From assembly GCA_031289385.1 (NCBI GenBank), contig JAITPP010000271.1:1-10575 (forward strand): DNA of 10,575 nucleotides, written 5' to 3'. The stretch is from Prevotellaceae bacterium (GTDB lineage Bacteria; Bacteroidota; Bacteroidia; Bacteroidales; UBA932). Shown one piece after another: positions 7,132 to 10,575 of this stretch (its first letter is position 1; each line of letters opens with the position of its first letter). Under the pieces are notes generated by a model. It made no database searches and was not told the origin of the DNA. It saw only the letters and a list, made by a program, of their open reading frames with translations. The position numbers and the translations under genes are program-made.

Positions 7132-8412
7132 ATGAAAAGAGATATACAGATTTTTGACTTGATTGCAAAAGAAAAAGCTCGGCAAACACACGGAATAGAA
7201 CTTATTGCTTCCGAAAATTTTGTGAGCGAACAAGTGCTTGAAGCTATGGGCTCGGTGCTTACCAACAAATATGCCGAAGGTTATCCCGCAGCAAGATATT
7301 ACGGCGGCTGCGAAGTAGTTGATCAAACCGAGCAACTTGCTATCGACAGGTTGTGCAAACTTTTTGATGCCGAATATGCTAACGTTCAGCCACATTCGGG
7401 AGCACAGGCAAACATGGCTGTTTTTATGACAGTGCTTAAACCCGGCGATACTTTTCTCGGATTGGATCTTTCGCATGGCGGGCATCTTTCGCACGGCTCG
7501 CCCGTAAATATGTCGGGATTATGGTATAAAGCGTTGGCTTACGGCGTGTCGCCCGAAACAGGCAGAGTTGATTATGATATGATGGAACGCATCGCAATTG
7601 AACATCAACCGAAAATGATTATCGGCGGAGCATCGGCATATTCGCGCGAATGGGATTACAAACGAATGCGCGAAATTGCCGATAAAATAAATGCAATATT
7701 AATGATTGACATGGCGCATCCTGCGGGTTTGATAGCGGCAGGATTGCTCGAAAATCCACTGAAATATGCGCATATCGTAACATCTACTACGCACAAAACT
7801 TTGCGTGGACCTCGCGGCGGCGTTATTCTTATGGGAAAAGATTTTGAAAATCCGTGGGGATTGAAAACACCGAAAGGAGTAACTAAAATGATGTCGCAAT
7901 TATTAAATTCGGCAGTATTTCCGGGCATACAAGGCGGACCGCTCGAACATGTGATTGCAGCAAAAGCCGTTGCTTTCGGCGAGGCTCTTTTGCCCGAATA
8001 TAAAACATATCAAACACAGGTGAAGAAAAACGCCGCTGTTATGGCAAAAGCGTTTATCGACAAAGGATATAATATCATTTCGGGCGGCACTGATAATCAT
8101 TCGATGCTGATAGATTTGCGTACAAAATTTGCCGAACTCAGCGGTAAAATCGCCGAAAAAGCATTAGTGGCGGCAGATATTACGGTTAATAAAAATATGG
8201 TTCCTTTTGATAGCCGTTCGGCATTTCAAACTTCGGGTTTGCGCGTGGGAACTCCCGCAATCACAACTCGCGGACTGAAAGAAGAACATATTTCCGCTAT
8301 CGTTGATTTTATCGACTGCGTACTTTCTGCACCCGACGACGAAAAAATTATAACCGATGTTCGCAAGCAGGTAAACGAAATGATGAACAAGTTTCCGCTA
8401 TTTGCGTGGTAG
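7132..8412 (+). CDS. glyA: serine hydroxymethyltransferase
   Basis: This cytosolic PLP enzyme converts serine and tetrahydrofolate to glycine and 5,10-methylene-tetrahydrofolate, the main source of one-carbon units. The 426 residues are the normal bacterial length. The PLP-binding lysine is K222 in STTHKTLRGPRGG. Other visible sites are IASENF (25-30), NKYAEGYP (Y47 and catalytic E49 by alignment to E. coli Y55 and E57), RYYGG (Y57), DLSHGGHLSHG (H118 probably stacks on PLP), D193 in MIDMAHPAG, and R371 in SGLRVGTPAITTRG, which should bind the substrate carboxylate. All key residues are present. The start is bounded by an in-frame TAA at 7126-7128, one codon upstream. No Shine-Dalgarno sequence is seen. 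It appears to be a single-gene unit with its own promoter and a strong terminator. Confidence 0.98.
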   Translation: MKRDIQIFDLIAKEKARQTHGIELIASENFVSEQVLEAMGSVLTNKYAEGYPAARYYGGCEVVDQTEQLAIDRLCKLFDAEYANVQPHSGAQANMAVFMTVLKPGDTFLGLDLSHGGHLSHGSPVNMSGLWYKALAYGVSPETGRVDYDMMERIAIEHQPKMIIGGASAYSREWDYKRMREIADKINAILMIDMAHPAGLIAAGLLENPLKYAHIVTSTTHKTLRGPRGGVILMGKDFENPWGLKTPKGVTKMMSQLLNSAVFPGIQGGPLEHVIAAKAVAFGEALLPEYKTYQTQVKKNAAVMAKAFIDKGYNIISGGTDNHSMLIDLRTKFAELSGKIAEKALVAADITVNKNMVPFDSRSAFQTSGLRVGTPAITTRGLKEEHISAIVDFIDCVLSAPDDEKIITDVRKQVNEMMNKFPLFAW

Positions 8413-8418
8413 ATATTT

Positions 8419-8447
8419 AATTACAAATTACAAAATTACAAATTACG
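8419..8447. repeat. AATTACA heptamer array after glyA
   Basis: Four 7-base units (AATTACA three times, then AATTACG), with one extra A between the second and third, lie between the glyA stop and its terminator. Confidence 0.7.
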
Positions 8448-8469
8448 ATTTTTTAATATAGATAATTTT

Positions 8470-8515
8470 TTTGCGCTCGTTGTGTTTTTTTACCGCAACG
8501 AGCGCAAAGTTTTTT
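8470..8515 (+). terminator. glyA intrinsic terminator
   Basis: A perfect 13-base-pair stem, TTTGCGCTCGTTG at 8470-8482 with CAACGAGCGCAAA at 8496-8508, has a 13-base loop and is followed by GTTTTTT (T at 8510-8515). It is one of the most stable hairpins in the window and suits rho-independent termination. Confidence 0.88.
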
Positions 8516-8572
8516 GCAAAGAACGCAAACTTTATAATGTCCAACTTTTGCAAAATTGAATATTCCTCTACC

Positions 8573-8614
8573 AACGACTAACGACTAAATACCAGCGACT
8601 AAATACTAAATAAA
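8573..8614. repeat. heptamer array in reverse orientation
   Basis: Six 7-base units: AACGACT twice, AAATACC, AGCGACT, AAATACT, AAATAAA. Read on the minus strand they become AGTCGTT, GGTATTT, AGTATTT and variants, the same heptamers as in 6461-6551. The two arrays flank glyA in opposite orientation. Confidence 0.85.
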
Positions 8615-8667
8615 TTACGAATTAATAAATTATTAATTCTTATTTAATTGTTGAGTTGATATTTATT

Positions 8668-9012
8668 TCAACTTTTCGTTTTCTTTTTCAATTCGCGTAT
8701 TTGCTCTTTCAGTTCGGATATTTGATTTTCGTAAAGTTCAATAATTTTATCGGAAAGATGATTTATTACGCCTTCGTTTATTCCAACAGAATAATCTTTA
8801 TTTTCCTGATAAACACAATTATCGGGTAGTAAATCAACAACTTCTTTGTTGTAAATTTGTGCTATTTTGTTAAGCAAATCCAAACTTGGGGAATTTTTGT
8901 CGGTTTCGTATCTGCGATATGTCGATTCGGAAATTTCCAGCATATCGGCAACTTGAATGGGCGATAGATTACGCTCTATCCGCAAACTTCGTATTTTATT
9001 TCCTATTTTCAT
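8668..9012 (-). CDS. XRE/Cro-type helix-turn-helix regulator with C-terminal coiled coil
   Basis: The 114-residue protein starts with a lambda-repressor-like DNA-binding domain at about residues 3-60. The positioning helix is SPIQVADML (17-25) and the recognition helix SESTYRRYE (28-36), followed by SPSLDLLNKIAQIY, a classic HTH_3 signature. A short linker (about 63-82) leads to a helix of about 84-111 with Ile/Leu at heptad spacing (IIELYENQISELKEQIRELKKK segment), likely a dimerising coiled coil. No metal- or ligand-binding domain is visible. It reads toward glyA and is not in an operon. Its own promoter lies about 50 bases upstream, and a perfect inverted repeat lies beyond that. Targets are unknown. 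Small regulators of this build are common on Bacteroidota chromosomes, often near mobile or envelope genes; neither link is proved here. Confidence 0.88.
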   Translation of the reverse strand: MKIGNKIRSLRIERNLSPIQVADMLEISESTYRRYETDKNSPSLDLLNKIAQIYNKEVVDLLPDNCVYQENKDYSVGINEGVINHLSDKIIELYENQISELKEQIRELKKKTKS

Positions 9013-9059
9013 GTTAATTTATTTTTATACAACAATAATTTTACTGTTTATTAAGCACA

Positions 9060-9088
9060 CAAAGTTATAAATATTTTCATTAATGCAA
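9060..9088 (-). promoter_or_regulatory. promoter of the XRE regulator
   Basis: On the minus strand TTG (9088-9086) is followed after 18 bases by TAACTTTG (9067-9060), matching both parts of the Bacteroidota consensus. Transcription would start near 9053, about 40 bases before the start codon. Confidence 0.7.
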
Positions 9089-9102
9089 TTTTTTTGTAAA
9101 AT

Positions 9103-9142
9103 ATGACAAAAAACTTGTCAAATATTACCTGTTTTTTGTCAT
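9103..9142. promoter_or_regulatory. perfect inverted repeat, candidate operator
   Basis: ATGACAAAAAAC (9103-9114) and GTTTTTTGTCAT (9131-9142) are exact reverse complements separated by 16 bases. A further TTGTCA at 9115-9120 makes a shorter inverted pair with the left arm's TGACAA. The three TGACAA/TTGTCA half-sites suit a dimeric regulator, and the XRE protein is the obvious candidate. The site lies 15 bases upstream of the XRE -33 element. It could instead fold in RNA as a weak AT-rich terminator. Confidence 0.45.
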
Positions 9143-9375
9143 TTTTTATTTGCTTAATATGTAAAGATTGTGGACTTTTGTGTAAGTTTTCATGAAAATA
9201 AAATATACACATATACAATGCGTTAAAATGGTAAAAAATAAACATTTGAAATAATTTGTTGTGTATGCAGGTTGGTAAAAAACTGAATAAAACATTTTTA
9301 TATAAAGATTTCCTGTAAAATAAAAAATCAGTTTGCACGGGTTCTGTCGTAAAAAAACAGATATTGCATTTTGGG

Positions 9376-9408
9376 TTTTTGATATTTCCGGATAAAAAAT
9401 ATCGAAAA
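9376..9408 (+). other. AT-rich hairpin upstream of the lipoprotein gene
   Basis: GATATTT (9381-9387) pairs with AAATATC (9397-9403), and the stem extends through a T-G pair to flanking TTTT/AAAA, about 12 pairs with a 9-base loop. It ends about 30 bases before the start codon and would lie in the 5' leader. Its function is unknown. Confidence 0.35.
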
Positions 9409-9440
9409 TAAAAATTATTAATTTTTAAAATAATAAGATT

Positions 9441-10109
9441 ATGAAAAACAAATTATTAAAATTTTTTTATATCGTAACAGGCATTTTATTTGCGGCAAGT
9501 TGCCAAAACGATAATTCGGAAGATATTGTTATATCTCCCGCGCAAAGTATTCAACCGCAAAATATTGAGAGAGTTATTTTGCCAATGGAAGGCAATAGTA
9601 CAGAATTACCTCCTTTTTATCTTTCTGAAATAATAGATGGCAAAGAAATTCTTACGCCTATGAGACAAGTGCCGCCAGTTCTAAACCCTCCTCCAAATGA
9701 ACCACCAGGTGGAGATGAATTAAATCCAGGTGATGGATTCAATCCGACTACGGAAGTGCCAGTGTTTGAGGCTAATTTGTATTTTGAAATTGGAGAGGTT
9801 CGTGAATTTAATAATGGTGGTGGGTATGGAGCAGGAGGAGAAACAACATATCTTTGGGACTGGAATGGGACAAATGATTTTTTATATACAATTATAGGTG
9901 GGACAATTAATTCAAAACTTAAAATAACAGCTCTGCGATCAACTACAACTAATTCTAATTGGGCACTTTTAAATGTTTATAAACGTAATACATTTTATTG
10001 TGATTCTTGTTCTGATGGACAAGGGGGCTTAGATAATATGGTAACAATCTATACACTGACATCCATATATAGATATACCCTCATAACATACCCACTTACA
10101 ATTCTTTGA
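9441..10109 (+). CDS. small lipoprotein of unknown function
   Basis: The 222-residue protein has a lipoprotein signal peptide: basic MKNKLLK, a hydrophobic segment, and the lipobox FAAS followed by C21, so it is likely lipid-anchored in the envelope. After the anchor comes a polar stretch. A Pro/Gly/Asn-rich linker with PP repeats follows at about residues 76-105 (VPPVLNPPPNEPPGGDE). The C-terminal part, about 107-222, is rich in beta-branched and aromatic residues with a Gly-rich turn (FNNGGGYGAGGE), WDWNG and a CDSC pair (187-190). I do not recognise a family. The start follows an A/T leader without a Shine-Dalgarno sequence, as elsewhere here. Its codons look somewhat more AT-rich and less biased than those of rpsA or glyA, which fits low expression or acquired DNA. 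A truncated C-terminus cannot be excluded. Confidence 0.75.
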   Translation: MKNKLLKFFYIVTGILFAASCQNDNSEDIVISPAQSIQPQNIERVILPMEGNSTELPPFYLSEIIDGKEILTPMRQVPPVLNPPPNEPPGGDELNPGDGFNPTTEVPVFEANLYFEIGEVREFNNGGGYGAGGETTYLWDWNGTNDFLYTIIGGTINSKLKITALRSTTTNSNWALLNVYKRNTFYCDSCSDGQGGLDNMVTIYTLTSIYRYTLITYPLTIL

Positions 10110-10144
10110 TTAAAATATAGATAAATAAATGACTATTCTCCATT

Positions 10145-10254
10145 AGGCATAGCATCATGCCCACGTAGTGCTAAATGTAGCGTCTTCGTTTTGTAAATAC
10201 TAATATGTAAAAAAGACACCTTCATTTTAATTGCAACGTCGATAAAAACACTAC
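10145..10254. repeat. degenerate GGCATAGCATCATGCC-type repeat
   Basis: GGCAT and ATGCC form a short palindrome around AGCATC (10145-10160). CGTAGTG just after it has its reverse complement CACTACG near 10249-10255. The pattern resembles the 'CGTAGGGGCAT...ATGCCCC' dispersed repeats found between genes in many unrelated bacteria. The minus strand reads as a 64-codon frame ending in RGHDAMPNGE, which I judge to be translated repeat. Confidence 0.45.
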
Positions 10255-10281
10255 GCCAAACAGAGTATCGTTGTATATATA

Positions 10282-10335
10282 CTCGCAATGATTTATAGTA
10301 AAGCATCATTGCGAGGAGGAGCGACATAGCAATCT
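10282..10335. repeat. dispersed palindromic repeat (CATTGCGAGGA type)
   Basis: CTCGCAATGAT (10282-10292) and ATCATTGCGAG (10305-10315) are perfect 11-base reverse complements with a 12-base loop. The right arm continues as GGAGGAGCGACATAGCAATCT, and its ATTGC (10308-10312) also pairs with GCAAT (10329-10333). This matches the widely seen intergenic element with the pattern CATTGCGAGGA, GCGAC, GCAATCT. Confidence 0.65.
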
Positions 10336-10440
10336 ATAATATTGGGTTTTTTAGCTTATTTTTGGTGGCAAGTAATTGTTTGTAATCTAAAACTTATTTA
10401 CTAATTGAGTTTACAAGAAGATATAATATAAAAAAAATTG

Positions 10441-10448
10441 TACTTTTG
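10441..10448 (+). promoter_or_regulatory. candidate -7 element for the last gene
   Basis: TACTTTTG matches TAnnTTTG about 22 bases before the ATG at 10470, so the leader would be short. No TTG is found at the proper distance upstream. Confidence 0.5.
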
Positions 10449-10469
10449 TATAAATAAATTTATAGCATT

Positions 10470-10575
10470 ATGAAAAAAAATATATTATTTTTACTAATAT
10501 TCTGCTTTTCATTACAAATGAAAGCACAAACAGCAAATACTGATTTTGTTGTTGATAATATGGAAAAGCAATTAT
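10470..10575 (+). CDS. start of an exported protein, cut by the window edge
   Basis: The frame is open from ATG to the end of the window, 35 codons. It begins with a clear signal peptide: MKKN, a hydrophobic core (ILFLLIFCFSL), then MKAQ with likely cleavage after KAQ, the usual Bacteroidota ending. The mature part starts TANTDFVVDNMEKQL. Too little is present to name a family. It is probably periplasmic, outer-membrane or secreted. A -7 element lies just upstream. Confidence 0.7.
   Translation, partial: MKKNILFLLIFCFSLQMKAQTANTDFVVDNMEKQL

Larger units (their letters stand above)
9013..9440. other. intergenic region between the divergent XRE and lipoprotein genes
   Basis: This holds the minus-strand XRE promoter, an inverted repeat at 9103-9142 and a second hairpin at 9376-9408. 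I found no full-consensus promoter for the lipoprotein. The best partial match is TTG at 9150-9152, 20 bases, then GACTTTTG at 9173-9180, which would leave a leader of about 250 bases. The remaining sequence is AT-rich without a credible gene. Confidence 0.5.
10110..10440. other. gene-free region with degenerate palindromic repeats
   Basis: No credible gene lies between the lipoprotein and the last start codon. The first 235 bases hold fragments of palindromic dispersed repeats, listed separately. The rest, to the -7 element at 10441, is plain AT-rich sequence. Confidence 0.55.

Noticed and set aside
7105..7494. 129-codon minus-strand frame opposite the start of glyA
   Set aside because: It overlaps a fully conserved enzyme and its promoter; its composition is that of a complementary shadow.
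8654..8673. Terminator hairpin of the XRE gene
   Set aside because: Only six base pairs (AGTTGA/TCAACT) overlap the stop codon, with no T run on the minus strand; too weak to call.
9051..9338. 95-codon minus-strand frame upstream of the XRE gene
   Set aside because: It is Phe/Lys/Ile-rich with no recognisable motif, and it covers the XRE promoter and the inverted repeat, so it is best read as AT-rich non-coding DNA.
10133..10327. 64-codon minus-strand frame ending in RGHDAMPNGE
   Set aside because: It is made almost wholly of dispersed palindromic repeats; such frames are often annotated as genes but arise from the repeat.
1..10575. tRNA, rRNA or riboswitch
   Set aside because: Reading both strands I found no tRNA T-arm with matching acceptor ends, no rRNA-like sequence and no riboswitch core I could recognise; a covariance-model scan could still find a divergent RNA in the gene-free stretches.

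Overview
The window comes from an AT-rich member of the Bacteroidota, most probably Bacteroidales. The ribosomal protein S1 matches the Bacteroidales form in layout and motifs. Promoters fit the phylum's consensus (TTG, about 19 bases, TAnnTTTG), start codons follow A-rich leaders without Shine-Dalgarno sequences, and exported proteins have signal peptides ending in AQ or a lipobox. The outer-membrane protein has the carboxypeptidase-like domain, plug and barrel order typical of the phylum.

Layout: bases 1-166 hold the decayed or truncated end of an unidentified gene. An AT-rich stretch without genes follows to 744, with a promoter near 630. A large outer-membrane beta-barrel/TonB-receptor-like protein (745-3219) ends at a hairpin terminator. 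rpsA (3538-5496) and rnz (5539-6471) form a likely operon from one good promoter. A 660-base gene-free interval then packs several short tandem repeat families with 7-, 8- and 9-base units plus long inverted repeats. glyA (7132-8412) follows and ends at a strong terminator. On the minus strand, converging on glyA, is a small XRE-type regulator (9012-8668) with its own promoter. Beyond it are a 428-base intergenic region with a perfect inverted repeat, a small lipoprotein of unknown function (9441-10109), a region of dispersed palindromic repeats, and the first 35 codons of an exported protein that runs off the window.

rpsA, rnz and glyA are housekeeping genes for translation, tRNA 3'-end processing and one-carbon metabolism. 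The barrel protein, the lipoprotein and the last gene are envelope proteins. The XRE regulator may act on its own promoter or on the lipoprotein side, but nothing in the sequence proves this.

The least ordinary feature is the intergenic DNA. Heptamer arrays occur at five places, including two related arrays in opposite orientation around glyA, one of which supplies the last codons and stop of rnz. Matching 9-base arrays lie upstream of both the rpsA and glyA promoters. I see no defence system, CRISPR array, transposase, tRNA or rRNA. No complete new system is evident; the repeats are the best lead.
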